NCBI RefSeq assembly: GCF_001578185.1
Contig: NZ_CP011008.1
Span: 1,888,001 to 1,952,000 of the forward strand
DNA length: 64,000 nt
From: Peribacillus simplex
Lineage (GTDB): Bacteria > Bacillota > Bacilli > Bacillales > DSM-1321
Direction of reading: 5' to 3'
A program made the translations under genes and the position numbers. Positions 1 through 8,772 of the stretch are shown piece after piece (the stretch's first letter is position 1; the number at the start of each line of letters is the position of its first letter). Below the pieces are notes generated by a model. The model did not search any database and had not been told where the DNA came from. It saw only the letters and a program-made list of their open reading frames with translations.

Positions 1-26
1 CTTAAGTTTCAAGAAAGCGGGGGAAA

Positions 27-812
27 ATGATGAGAACGGTTACAGTCGGAGATAACTGTATGGATGTTTATCAAAAGAGCGGGGAGGTCTATCCTGGGGG
101 TAATCCTTTAAATGTGGCTGTCTATTTAAGAGGGTTAGGTGCTGACTCTGCTTATATCGGCTGGGTGGGCTCCGATCGATACAGTGAAAAAATGGTTAAA
201 GCGATTCAGGAAAAAGGTGTTGATATTTCTCATCTTTCGCGGAAAGAAGGAAAAACAGCTGTTACTTTTGTTGAAATGGTAGGAAATGACCGCAAGTTTG
301 GAGAATACGATGAAGGTGTCATGAAACATTTCCGCTTAACGACAGAAGAACTCCATTACATTCAAACATACCAGCTCATACATTCAGGGATTTGGGGACA
401 TGCGGATAAGTACTATTCCTTATTTAAAGAAAATGGAATGCTCACGTCTTTTGATTTCTCAGATCAGCTAGATCATGATCTAGTGAAGACTTTACCGAAG
501 TTTGTTGATTATCCTTTTTTCTCTTATACGAAGGATGATGCTTTTATCCGCCAATTTTTAAATGATGTAAAAAATCAAGGATCTAAAATTGCGGTCGCCA
601 CTTTAGGAGAAAATGGTTCACTTGCCTATGACGGCATTCAATTTTATCAATGCGGTGCCGTTGAAGCGAATGTGGTGGATACAATGGGTGCGGGGGATTC
701 CTTCATTTCCGGTTTTATTTATGGATTATTGAAAGGCCAATCTATCGAAAATTGCTTAGAATTGGGTACAGAGTCTGCTGCGAATACCATTAGCTATTTC
801 GGTGCGTGGTGA
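27..812 (+). CDS. frlD: Fructoselysine 6-kinase, PfkB family
   Basis: A 261-residue ribokinase/PfkB-type sugar kinase. Family members of the FrlD type phosphorylate fructoselysine (an Amadori product) at C6 so that a deglycase can release lysine and glucose 6-phosphate in the cytoplasm. The N-terminal GGNPLNVAVYL segment is the substrate-binding part, and DTMGAGDSF near residues 218-226 holds the PfkB anion hole and catalytic Asp. Length matches the enterobacterial FrlD. A GGGGG ribosome site lies just before the tandem ATGs, so the start could be 27 or 30. The rest of the operon would lie left of the window; the next gene is the GntR regulator expected for this pathway, which supports the frl call. 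Confidence 0.85.
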   Translation: MMRTVTVGDNCMDVYQKSGEVYPGGNPLNVAVYLRGLGADSAYIGWVGSDRYSEKMVKAIQEKGVDISHLSRKEGKTAVTFVEMVGNDRKFGEYDEGVMKHFRLTTEELHYIQTYQLIHSGIWGHADKYYSLFKENGMLTSFDFSDQLDHDLVKTLPKFVDYPFFSYTKDDAFIRQFLNDVKNQGSKIAVATLGENGSLAYDGIQFYQCGAVEANVVDTMGAGDSFISGFIYGLLKGQSIENCLELGTESAANTISYFGAW

Positions 813-879
813 CTGGGACTGTAAATCATGTATAATAGGTAGTAAATAATAAATTTTGACGGATAAGGATGAATCTAAT

Positions 880-1608
880 ATGAATTTAAATCCTTCAGCC
901 CCCCAGCCACTATATATGCAAATAAGGCAAATGTTGAAGAATGATATTCAGAACGGTAAATACAAACCAGATGAACAAATCCCAACCGAAGCAGAGCTTT
1001 GTGAAACTTATAACGTTAGCCGCATCACCATTCGAAAAGCAATCGAGGAATTGGTAAAGGAAGGAACACTGACACGTATTCCGCGCAGGGGTACCTTTGT
1101 TGCATCTAATAAGTTTCATAATGAGTTGTTATCCATAAGTGGATTCTCAGAGTTTAGTCATCAGCTTGGGAAGATACCGAATTCCCGGATTTTAAGAAGT
1201 GAGATCATAGCCGCACCAAAAGATGTTGCAGGTCATCTCCTCATTGAAGAAGGAAGCCCCGTTCTCGAACTGGAGCGACTCATGTATGTAGATGAGCGTC
1301 CGCTTTTCTACGATACCGCTCATTATTCGTTACTTCGTTTTCCGGATTTGGAAAAGAAGATCGCAAGGGATGAATCAACTTATAAGATCCTATTGGAAGA
1401 TTACTATACCGAAATAGTAAGTAACGATAAAATTATAGACGTGATTGGTGCTACAAAAATCTATGCTAAATATTTAGAATGCGATATTGGCGCAAATTTA
1501 TTTAGAATAGTGAAGATTGCTTTCGATGCAAACGACCAGCCTGTGCACCTCTCAACGTTCATGTGTGAAACCAACAAGGTCAATCTGACTGTTCATCGGG
1601 CAAAATAG
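880..1608 (+). CDS. frlR: GntR-family (HutC subgroup) regulator, FrlR-like
   Basis: A 242-residue transcriptional regulator with an N-terminal winged helix (about residues 8-75; YNVSRITIRKAIEELVKEGTLTRIPRRGTFV) and a C-terminal UTRA ligand-binding domain (about 95-240). HutC-type regulators bind a pathway sugar-phosphate or amino acid to release DNA. It follows frlD by about 70 bases on the same strand, so it is probably the frl operon repressor. I chose the ATG at 880 because AAGGATG precedes it at good spacing; a TTG at 856 is in frame but lacks such a site. The exact effector is inferred from context. Confidence 0.8.
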   Translation: MNLNPSAPQPLYMQIRQMLKNDIQNGKYKPDEQIPTEAELCETYNVSRITIRKAIEELVKEGTLTRIPRRGTFVASNKFHNELLSISGFSEFSHQLGKIPNSRILRSEIIAAPKDVAGHLLIEEGSPVLELERLMYVDERPLFYDTAHYSLLRFPDLEKKIARDESTYKILLEDYYTEIVSNDKIIDVIGATKIYAKYLECDIGANLFRIVKIAFDANDQPVHLSTFMCETNKVNLTVHRAK

Positions 1609-1638
1609 GTCATGCCATAAATTTGGCATGACCTATTT
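1603..1638 (+). terminator. Intrinsic terminator of frlR, bidirectional
   Basis: A perfect 15-bp inverted repeat (arms 1603-1617 and 1624-1638) with a 6-base loop. It overlaps the frlR stop codon. A-rich and T-rich ends on both sides let it also serve the convergent small gene at 1645-1815. Confidence 0.85.
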
Positions 1639-1644
1639 AAACAT

Positions 1645-1815
1645 CTAGTTTTGATTTTCCTCCTCCAAACTTTCTTCTTTGATCATCGCATTTAAAATAT
1701 CCTTACAATTAAAACACAAGATTTTCTTGTTATCTAACAGAATACCGTTCAGAAAACCAGCCGTACAATATACATCTTGTGCACAGCGAACACAAGAGCC
1801 AACTAGTTCATCCAT
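1645..1815 (-). CDS. Small double-CxxC protein, hypothetical
   Basis: A 56-residue ORF beginning MDELVGSCVRCAQ. It holds Cys at residues 8, 11 and 17 and a second pair CFNC at 34-37, so four of the cysteines form two CxxC knuckles as in zinc-ribbon proteins. The tail is acidic (EESLEEENQN). A GGGGG ribosome site sits about nine bases before the ATG. It is the first gene after the frl terminator on the opposite strand and is followed upstream by a DinB gene 43 bases away, so the two may be co-transcribed. I do not recognise a named family; metal binding is inferred from cysteine spacing. Confidence 0.7.
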   Translation of the reverse strand: MDELVGSCVRCAQDVYCTAGFLNGILLDNKKILCFNCKDILNAMIKEESLEEENQN

Positions 1816-1858
1816 CGATACATCCCCCTATTCAGGAAATGGTATATAGTTTGGTGTT

Positions 1859-2368
1859 CTATTTTGAATAAAGGTAAAGGCCAAAATCTTGCATAACGGA
1901 AGTGTGCCCCATTTGTCGCAACATGGTAGCTATATTGCCACGATGATATGATCCGTGAGTGACAACATGAAATACCGATTCGGAAATGGAAGTTTCAAGC
2001 AACCCAGCATATGGGTTATCCACGACAATTACCTTTTCCATATCCTCCACACTTTCCAGAAGGGCTTTGTTTCTTTCGGATAAGTCTATAAATGTTTTTT
2101 TCATTTCCTCAATACTTTTCTTTTCCACCACTTCTCTTAATAGATTAAAAGACTTCATTGCTTCATCCATACTATTACCTGAGATAATGTCAAACCAAGT
2201 GTAATCTGTGAGATAAATGTGAGATAACACTTTAGATACCGAAGAAAAACCACTCTGAATATCCTTATGATAAATGTGCTGTGGAAGTTCAGTTAAACGA
2301 TCAATGATAACTCCATTTGCCCACACGTGGTAGTTGTACATATTTAATACTTGTTCGGGGTGGTTCAT
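1859..2368 (-). CDS. DinB family protein
   Basis: A 169-residue four-helix-bundle protein of the DinB/YfiT type. The metal-ligand histidines expected for the fold are visible: H48-type in SKVLSHIYLTDYTWF and the pair in VFHVVTHGSYHRGNIATMLRQMGH. Family members bind a divalent metal and some act as thiol-dependent transferases; the substrate here is unknown. The start is the ATG at 2368 (MNHPEQ), which has GGAGG eight bases before it; the longer frame starting at 2383 would place its Met inside that ribosome site. It is followed by the CxxC gene on the same strand. Confidence 0.8.
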   Translation of the reverse strand: MNHPEQVLNMYNYHVWANGVIIDRLTELPQHIYHKDIQSGFSSVSKVLSHIYLTDYTWFDIISGNSMDEAMKSFNLLREVVEKKSIEEMKKTFIDLSERNKALLESVEDMEKVIVVDNPYAGLLETSISESVFHVVTHGSYHRGNIATMLRQMGHTSVMQDFGLYLYSK

Positions 2369-2694
2369 ATAAAAAACCTCCATTTTGGGTCGTATTGAAC
2401 AATTTATGCCCTAAATGACAAAAAAATTCAGTTGAATTCAAGAAAGTATATTTATTAATATGTTTATATATAAATAACAACACTTCTTTTGACAGGTAGG
2501 AGGAGTATGAAGTTATTGCATACTTCCTCCACTGCTTTATCCATGCACCTTTCATTGCAAATTTACTAATGTTAAAACAAAATGCGACTTTTCTGATTAT
2601 AAAACTGCTAGATATTGGCGTATCCATATAAGGATGCTAATTCTTGCAGGAAATTAGCTCCCTATATCGAACTGATAGTAAAGGAGATGGTAAT
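2369..2694. other. Intergenic region, no gene recognised
   Basis: About 325 bases between the divergent DinB gene and the small gene at 2695. It should hold both promoters. The open frames here are short, lack ribosome sites and match nothing I recognise. Confidence 0.5.
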
Positions 2695-2901
2695 ATGAAT
2701 CTGAGAATTAAATATAGGCTTTATATCCATGTTGACGGAAAACTTATTCCAGAGAAGTATGATCGATATGAGATACTAAACGTCAGAGAAGGTATAGATC
2801 CTAATGATACTAAGGATTACCAAGAGCTTATTAAAAAATTGGGAAAGTCAATTAATCGGCCTGTAAATGAATTTGAAATTAAAAATTATGAGTCCATGTA
2901 A
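2695..2901 (+). CDS. Small hypothetical protein
   Basis: A 68-residue ORF starting MNLRIKYRLYIHVDGK. The ATG at 2695 has AAAGGAGATGG directly upstream at good spacing, which decides it over the in-frame upstream Met at 2644. The sequence looks like a compact alpha/beta domain: a strand-rich front (KYRLYIHVDGKLIPEKYDRY) and a helix (DYQELIKKLGKSI). No signal peptide or membrane segment. A clear terminator follows within a few bases, so it is a monocistronic unit. I cannot name a family or function. Confidence 0.65.
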   Translation: MNLRIKYRLYIHVDGKLIPEKYDRYEILNVREGIDPNDTKDYQELIKKLGKSINRPVNEFEIKNYESM

Positions 2902-2903
2902 GG

Positions 2904-2926
2904 GCATCCTCTCGAGGATGCTTTTT
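2904..2926 (+). terminator. Intrinsic terminator after the 68-aa gene
   Basis: Stem GCATCCT/AGGATGC (2904-2910 with 2915-2921), CTCG loop, then five T residues. Confidence 0.8.
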
Positions 2927-3273
2927 ATTTTGGAGAATGAGAGGTGAATCCGGTAATTTTGAACTTTCACCGTTAATTAAACAAGAAAACGCCATTGATT
3001 TAGAGGGGATACCTTTTATTGCAGATTATCATTTAGTTTTTTATTAGATAATTCATCTATTGATTTTGCGGTTGTATCAAAGGAGGGTGTTCTGCCATGT
3101 CATTTAATACTTTTTCACGTTCTATTTATGCTTCTAGAATGGCCCTCCCTTAATTGAAAGTGGCCCAATCGTTAATTATTTATTTGTCTTCTTGAACTTT
3201 CGTTTCCGTTACTCCAAGAAGACATGCGACCATTATTATTAAATGGTTCCGTGTGTTGAATTAAAGTATGAAA
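2927..3273. other. Intergenic region, probably decayed sequence
   Basis: About 345 bases between the terminator and mscL. No frame longer than about 30 codons has a ribosome site. One AGGAGGG motif at about 3081 precedes only a short frame. I see nothing I can name. Confidence 0.4.
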
Positions 3274-3672
3274 TTATAATGTTTCATCCTGCCTTGAATT
3301 TTTTTGTAAAAGGTCACGAATTTCCTTTAAATATTGCTCGGTTGCCGGTACCACTACAATTACCTCTTCCTCGTCCGTTTGCTTTTTTCTAATAAGAGAA
3401 TTCGCTATCTTCATAAACATGAAAATCGCAAACGAAATAATCAAGAAATCAATCACAGCTTGAACAAATGCACCGTATTGAACATGCACGCCATTAACTG
3501 GAAGGGCTAACGAAGAAACATTGACCCCTCCTAGTAAAATTCCAACTAGAGGTGTAATAATATTTTCGACTAGCGATGAAATGATTTTCCCAAATGCAGC
3601 ACCCATCACTACAGCTATAGCAAGATCGAGAACGTTTCCTTTAGTTATAAACTCTCTGAATTCCTTTATCAT
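3274..3672 (-). CDS. mscL: Large-conductance mechanosensitive channel MscL
   Basis: A 132-residue protein of normal MscL length. It opens [21 protein letters not shown], with the amphipathic N-terminal helix and first pore-lining helix including the small-residue run [15 protein letters not shown]. The second membrane helix is at about residues 70-92 ([17 protein letters not shown]), and a charged C-terminal helix follows. The channel forms a pentamer in the membrane and opens under high membrane tension on osmotic downshock. The Met at 3672 matches the family start. It is isolated, with no evident operon partner. Confidence 0.95.
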   Translation of the reverse strand: MIKEFREFITKGNVLDLAIAVVMGAAFGKIISSLVENIITPLVGILLGGVNVSSLALPVNGVHVQYGAFVQAVIDFLIISFAIFMFMKIANSLIRKKQTDEEEVIVVVPATEQYLKEIRDLLQKNSRQDETL

Positions 3673-4380
3673 CGTAACTACACCCTTCTTTTTTTATAGA
3701 TAAAAGCATACCAGAAACATGGAGAAAATTGAATAGAGTAAGTGGCCTCTATTATTTCCAAAAATAGGGATAAGCATCCGTTTAATCTTTTGAAATCCAT
3801 TAATAAGTAGAATGAAAGCAGCCAATCAAAGGGGGTAGCTTTCACAAAACATTAAAAAGTCGTTATAAAGCACATCTTATTGCGGGGGGGGATTTAACGT
3901 TCCTAGAACCAAGCCTTATTAAAGCTTTACAAATAGTACTTAAAAAGCAATTCAATAGTTATGGAAGGCAGATGGGGAATATCAAAGGGGCAATCGTCAC
4001 TGAAGGCAGGTAAAGAAGCTTTCACTAAATTGTTACTGAATATAAGGGAGGGGGGATATAAATGTTTTTGATTGGCGATAATTATATTATTGTACTACCC
4101 CCTAAGTGGTACTCCTCCATTGTTAAATGGCCTTCTCAAAATCGAGAGGGCTTTTTTTGTGGGCATTGGTTAATTATTTGTTGATCTTCGATAAAAGTTT
4201 AAAGACTAAATGGGTCGTTTTTCCAGAAGTTGTATTTGTGACTGAAAGCCGTAAAACAGTTTTCTTATTTATTGAGAATAAAGCAAAGGGTGGTATCGAT
4301 TAGGGGTTTTGTCCTTTTTGTGGATAAAGGAGGAAATTACGTTTCGTTTGAAGAATGTTTTGAAGATGGGGGTGGAATAA
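3673..4380. other. Long intergenic stretch with an orphan terminator
   Basis: About 700 bases. It contains a G8 homopolymer near 3884, a well-placed GGGAGGGGGG site before a short frame starting MFLIGDNYIIV near 4062, and an intrinsic terminator at 4130-4157. This looks like one or more decayed genes whose terminator survives. I could not identify the ancestor. Confidence 0.4.
4130..4157 (+). terminator. Intrinsic terminator without an intact upstream gene
   Basis: Stem GCCTTCTC/GAGAGGGC (4130-4137 with 4144-4151) followed by T6-7. The motif (CTTCTC...GAGAGGG) is echoed in the terminators at 5113 and 41374. Confidence 0.75.
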
Positions 4381-4722
4381 TTGCGACAAAATATTGAACA
4401 CGACTTATGTAAAGAGGATATTTTTAGAATGATTGTTAAACACCTTGATGTATTCCCGTTGACTTGTCTAGACGCTATCAGAGAAGTTATTAGAAGTTCA
4501 TTAAAACAACGGGGCTTAATAGGAGGAGTAACTAAACAAACAGGAGCAGCTGCTATAACCTATAACCGGAAAATATCAGAAAAAGATATACAGTTAATAA
4601 ATGATTGTATTTATGACCTTTTATATAGCCGAGTTATCCAACCTGGCATTAATAATGATAATCGAGATTTACCATGGATTCATGTTTCTGATAAAGAGAA
4701 ACTAAAAAAATATCTAAACTGA
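4381..4722 (+). CDS. Hypothetical protein, 113 residues
   Basis: TTG-started ORF (GGGGGTGG ribosome site seven bases upstream) encoding a soluble, mostly helical protein. The middle has a glycine-rich turn (KQRGLIGGVTKQTG) and the C terminus ends in LPWIHVSDKEKLKKYLN. Charged and without signal peptide or membrane segment. No neighbour suggests a role; the flanks are decayed sequence. Codon use looks normal for the window, so it is probably a real gene. Not recognised. Confidence 0.55.
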   Translation: MRQNIEHDLCKEDIFRMIVKHLDVFPLTCLDAIREVIRSSLKQRGLIGGVTKQTGAAAITYNRKISEKDIQLINDCIYDLLYSRVIQPGINNDNRDLPWIHVSDKEKLKKYLN

Positions 4723-5197
4723 AAAGTATAGTCCGATAAATCAGAGAATTTTTCCATCCGGGGAGAGATTTCCCCCTGAATGTTGAAGGCGCAAGAATAC
4801 TGCATTAGGTGTAAAGATAATTATTGGAGGAAAGATATATGTAGCGAATGGGGATTAATGCGTAAACCGATTTTATAAATCCGAGGAATTTGAGATTCTC
4901 AAAAATGCAATAGTTGGATGTCCTAGAAAAGTGGGCATATTAGAAAGCAGCCAAATTATTAGATCATGAGCGGTAAGAGTGCCATTTAAAATCGAGCTAG
5001 TGCTTGAATATCCTTTATAGTTAAGCTAGGTAAGAGTCCATAAAGGATGGGCTTAGGGGGAATGGATAAAATTTTGTGAACTCACTTTATTAACAGCAAA
5101 AACATAGGAAAAGCCCTTCTCTAAATCGAGAGGGGCCTATTTTAGGTTATAATCTCTTTATCCGATAATTGCAATTTTCTATATAATTCACACTCAA
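4723..5197. other. Intergenic region, no gene recognised
   Basis: About 475 bases of short broken frames ending in the terminator-like hairpin at 5113-5136. Nothing identifiable. Confidence 0.4.
5113..5136. terminator. Terminator hairpin between converging units
   Basis: Stem GCCCTTCTC/GAGAGGGGC with a six-base loop. It lies 60 bases past the stop of the minus-strand DUF2935 gene and could serve it; the T-tracts are short on both sides. Confidence 0.6.
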
Positions 5198-6034
5198 TTA
5201 ATTGTATGTTTCACCTGTAAGATGGGATTCAAACATATCGATAATTTCAAGGAAACGATTGGCCTCACGGAAAACGTGATCAGCCAATAGAGGATGGATA
5301 ATGCTCTTGATTTTGCATTCTTCGATTAAATCTCTGGCGGTTTTCTTAAAGTCTCGAAGTGATACGACGGAAACACGGTTCTGATCTAGAAATTGATCCA
5401 AAAGAGGGGCAGTTTGAGATTGCGGCTTCATGGACTCTAAGTCTACAGCTTGAAAGACTAATTGATCAAAATCATTGCTAAAGTTTCGCGCCATATCTAC
5501 AAGCTTTCTTTCCGATGGATCAAGGAGATGTCCAATAAATTTTGCATGATCCGCCATGATCCTTAAAAAGAAAACATTCTCTTTGATGATAGCATCAGCA
5601 AGTGGTTTCAATTTACCTTCATTTAATTCTTTTAATCGTTTTCTAAAATAATTAGCTTCCCTACTTATATGGTCAACTAAAAGTGGGAAATTGTTTGCAC
5701 CAGGCAATTTACAGGTAAGTATTAACCCCAACACTTTCCTTTTAAAGAAAAATATGTTCGTGGCAGCTTGTTGCACTTCCGCATTAAATATTCTAATCTG
5801 TTCTGGATCAGTTTGATTTGTAAAGGAATGAGATTGCTGTTCTATCCGTTCAAATACATGAAAAAACTGATTAGCTTCGTCAATTAGCTGTGTATCTTCA
5901 CATCTGAAACCCAATCTTAGAAATAACGAGTGTTCCTTCATTATTCGTGACCAAAAACGGATTTCATCTAAAGAACGTTCAACAAACATGCTAGAGTTAT
6001 TTCTCATATTGGCTTCCTGTCTGTTTTCACTCAA
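5198..6034 (-). CDS. DUF2935 domain protein
   Basis: A 278-residue helical protein with two similar halves, each carrying the EIRFWSRIMKEHSLFLRLGF / ENVFFLRIMADHAKFIGHLLDP pattern typical of DUF2935. This family has ferritin-like four-helix bundles, common in Bacillus and Clostridium; function is not established. The first half spans about residues 15-130 and the second about 140-265. I take the TTG at 6034 (LSENRQE), because AAAGGGGG lies seven bases before it; the frame runs open further upstream to 6100 without a ribosome site. It stands alone. Confidence 0.75.
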   Translation of the reverse strand: MSENRQEANMRNNSSMFVERSLDEIRFWSRIMKEHSLFLRLGFRCEDTQLIDEANQFFHVFERIEQQSHSFTNQTDPEQIRIFNAEVQQAATNIFFFKRKVLGLILTCKLPGANNFPLLVDHISREANYFRKRLKELNEGKLKPLADAIIKENVFFLRIMADHAKFIGHLLDPSERKLVDMARNFSNDFDQLVFQAVDLESMKPQSQTAPLLDQFLDQNRVSVVSLRDFKKTARDLIEECKIKSIIHPLLADHVFREANRFLEIIDMFESHLTGETYN

Positions 6035-6998
6035 TACTATATCCCCCTTTATCCTTACCATCTTTAAAATCATATTAAAAAGGGGGCAATTGTATACCAC
6101 TCAGTTACATATAAAGTCACAAATAAATCAAATATGTCTTTTCAATCGTAGCCTAATAAATGAGGAAAAGAAACAATCACTTTCAAGAACGGATCTTTCT
6201 ATTTCACTAGTGTCGAGTCTTTGCAATTAGAAGGTATGGAAGTTTCCGAGAGTGGAGATCAAGCGTATAGATGATTCCAGGGAAAATGATTAAGGGAAAG
6301 GAAGGAATTATGGACCATGTTAATGGAGCAAAATGAATAAATAGAAATGGTTAGCAGAATATCCTAAGGAGTGCTCCTTGCCTCTACCAGGAATTAGTTG
6401 TGAACTCAATTAATACAGATCGAGCGGTGATGGATGTAACGGAATCTGGTTAATGCTAGCAAAAAGGGTATACCATTGAAGAGATTCAATCTATTACTGT
6501 ACACAGGTTGAACTTTAATCATCCGTGAACATGTTAAACTCGAAACTTATTGGCAGACAATAAGAGTAACCTATTCAATTAAAGAAAATAGACTGTATTG
6601 GAGAACTTGCTTAGTTTAACTTTCAAGATTTAGATGATGATAATGTATAACTTATTCTTAATTGCTAGTGAGAAACAGGGCAAGCAATCTTTTTTACTTG
6701 CTCTTTTTTCTGTTACGAAGATTGTGACAACTCTGCATGGTTCTTAAAGTACTAGATAATTGGTACATATAGAATGTATTGTAATAAATCGTCTATTGAA
6801 TATTGACTCAAAACTAAATAATAATGTCTTTACCCGTAGAAAGAAGTAAAGCCTTTCGAACTTTATTAAGAATGAAAATTTGTAAAATAGTATAATGATG
6901 ATATTTATGAATTTGGATTATAGGATATATAGAATGAAATAGGTTTTAGAAAAGAAACAAAGAAAATCATGAATTAGAAAAAGAGTGGGGTATATAAA
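6035..6998. other. Nearly 1 kb of decayed intergenic DNA
   Basis: Only short interrupted frames are present. A good terminator at 6678-6709 implies that a plus-strand gene once ended near 6660, but no recognisable protein fragment remains. Confidence 0.45.
6678..6709 (+). terminator. Orphan intrinsic terminator
   Basis: Stem GGGCAAG/CTTGCTC (6678-6684 with 6697-6703) followed by six T residues. No intact gene precedes it. Confidence 0.75.
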
Positions 6999-7223
6999 AT
7001 GACTGTTTTGTTTGGTACGGTCGAATACTTTGTACAAGAAATGCTAAGTCACTTAGAAATTTATCGAATGGGAAAATGGACAAAAGAGGATGAAATCTCA
7101 TTAATATATTCAAAATTGGAAAATGAAATTTTATACGACTTTGTATGTGACGATAAAGTTCGAATAGAATGTTTGAAAAACCTTGCCTATGCAGCTAAAA
7201 GAATAAGGACAAAAGAATATTAA
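6999..7223 (+). CDS. Small hypothetical protein, 74 residues
   Basis: ATG at 6999 with GTGGGG eight bases upstream. The product is a soluble, helix-rich, acidic N-terminal/basic C-terminal protein (MTVLFGTVEYFVQEML ... AAKRIRTKEY). A strong terminator lies 14 bases after the stop, so it forms its own transcription unit. I do not recognise the family and no neighbour suggests a role. Confidence 0.55.
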   Translation: MTVLFGTVEYFVQEMLSHLEIYRMGKWTKEDEISLIYSKLENEILYDFVCDDKVRIECLKNLAYAAKRIRTKEY

Positions 7224-7236
7224 TCTATAAAAAAGA

Positions 7237-7276
7237 GGATGTCCCAAGATGTATGGCTTTTTGGGGCATCCCTTTT
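7237..7276 (+). terminator. Intrinsic terminator after the 74-aa gene
   Basis: Arms GGATGTCCCAA (7237-7247) and TTGGGGCATCC (7261-7271) pair almost fully and are followed by T4. Confidence 0.85.
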
Positions 7277-7330
7277 CTTATGTTTAAGTGCCTCAAAAGA
7301 TTATCCAATAGGGGGGGCTTAAAGTTTTAA

Positions 7331-7359
7331 TTGACAATGATTATCATTATCTTTATGTT
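7331..7359 (+). promoter_or_regulatory. Promoter with overlapping Fur box
   Basis: GACAATGATTATCATTATC at 7333-7351 matches 17 of 19 positions of the classical Fur box. It overlaps a TTGACA -35 (7331-7336), with TATGTT 17 bases later as -10. A further TTGATTATCATTC half-site follows. This predicts repression under iron sufficiency of the gene at 7407. Confidence 0.85.
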
Positions 7360-7406
7360 ATTGATTATCATTCAAAATTAATTACTATTGGAAAGCAGGC
7401 ATTTTT

Positions 7407-8081
7407 ATGAAAACACGTAGAATCATTGCAAAAATTCATTTATGGCTTAGTATGCTAGCTGGGGTATTTAGGACTGATTGGCTTCACAGGAAGTTTGCTT
7501 GTCTTTGAACCTGAACTAAGCAGTATACTGCATCCTAATTTATATAAGTTACAGAAGGGAAAAAAGTTACGTATCAGAAAGCCGTGCAGGTTATATTAGA
7601 ATCACATCCAAACGGACAAATTGAACGTATATACACTCCAAGTGAACCTAATGCTCGTGGAGTTTCCCTATTCCGCCTAAAGGAAGGAGAGGAACAACTA
7701 AACATATTTGTCAATCCAGGAACAGGATACATAAATGGAACATTAGGAGATAAAGTTTTATTTAATCAGATAAAAGAGTTTCACGAACAGCTGTAGTTAA
7801 AAGACTTCAATGGTGAGAAAATCATCGGTACGATTGGATTTATTTTCTTTTTTATAACTTTATCAGGACTATATTTATGGTGGCCGGGGATTAAAAAATT
7901 GGCACGTGGGTTTATAATGAGACGTAATGCCAACCCATATGTAAGGTAGTTTTATTTACATAAAGTCATTGGTGGCCTTACTCCATCCATTCTGATGTTT
8001 ACTGGTGTCTATAAGTGGAGTTATAAGAACAAGAACAAGAAAAAAAGGAAACAGAAAAACGATTCAATAGCAGCAGCATAA
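7407..8081 (+). pseudogene. PepSY-associated membrane protein, iron-regulated, broken
   Basis: Remnant of a PepSY/TM-helix (PiuB-like) membrane protein. The start MKTRRIIAKIHLWLSMLAGV is the conserved first helix. After a frameshift near 7475 the frame continues GLIGFTGSLLVFEPEL, and a second shift near 7570 leads to VTYQKAVQVILESHPNGQIERIY, the PepSY domain. In-frame TAG codons follow at about 7796 and 7948, either side of the helix FIFFFITLSGLYLWWPG. The last part, YLHKVIGGLTPSILMFTGVY, is the conserved final helix. Family members are linked to siderophore or heme iron acquisition, which fits the Fur box. At least four lesions make function very unlikely. Confidence 0.85.
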
Positions 8082-8772
8082 ACACTTGATTTGAAATCCA
8101 TTGCATTCTACATCGGTTAAAGCAAGTGCTGTATATAGAATTGAAGATGAAAAATCTCAGAGTATTGGATTCAAAATGATTAGTCAGGAAGTCAAAAACA
8201 ATTAGATAATAATAAACATATTTAATATTTACCTTTTCGAAAAGAGCTAGTAAAGTAATAAGGTATTATGACAAGAGCTGAATTTGCTCTTGATCAACTA
8301 TAGTTTGCCTTACTTCAATTACAGGGTTGCTACGGCAGCCTTTTTATTATGGAACTATTTTCATTATAACTCTACAATTTATAGGGAATCGGCAGAATAA
8401 TCCACTTCGTATGATTTGAAATATGCGATTTCAAATTTTTAAAAAACGATTAGTAATATCGGCTGGCCCCCCCCTTCTAATATTAATAAAATCAGAATAG
8501 CCATACAATAAACGTTGAAAACTAAAGCACTTTACTTTCAGTCTGATTTTTAACGACTTTAAATGCTTTCACTGAAAAAAATTTTAAATGATACCAAATG
8601 AATGGTATTTATGACGGCAATAATATCCACACAATTATAGTTTGGACAATAGGACTGTATGTTTCCACCATGAGGTATTTATATAAACGAATAAAATCAA
8701 AATATTTGAAAAAGGATTATAATCATGCAACATAGAGGTGGTTTCCTTTTGAAAAAAGAGGAGGATATTAAT
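8082..8772. other. Intergenic region with a UNCG-loop hairpin
   Basis: About 690 bases. A short fragment near 8120-8207 reads KASAVYRIEDEKSQSIGF but is not identifiable. A hairpin GGTTGC-TACG-GCAGCC plus T5 lies at 8325-8345, one of three similar hairpins in the window. A C8 run is at 8467. No intact gene. Confidence 0.45.
8325..8345 (+). terminator. UNCG-tetraloop terminator-like hairpin, copy 1
   Basis: Stem GGTTGC/GCAGCC with TACG loop and T5. Related hairpins occur at 17777 and 51253. No intact gene lies just upstream. Confidence 0.65.

Noticed and set aside
2301-2627. 108-codon minus-strand frame overlapping the DinB start
   Set aside because: It overlaps the DinB gene in another frame, has no ribosome site and no recognisable domain.
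3830-4020. A frame reading LIKALQIVLKKQFNSYGRQ that might be part of an old gene
   Set aside because: Interrupted at the G8 run and too short to identify.
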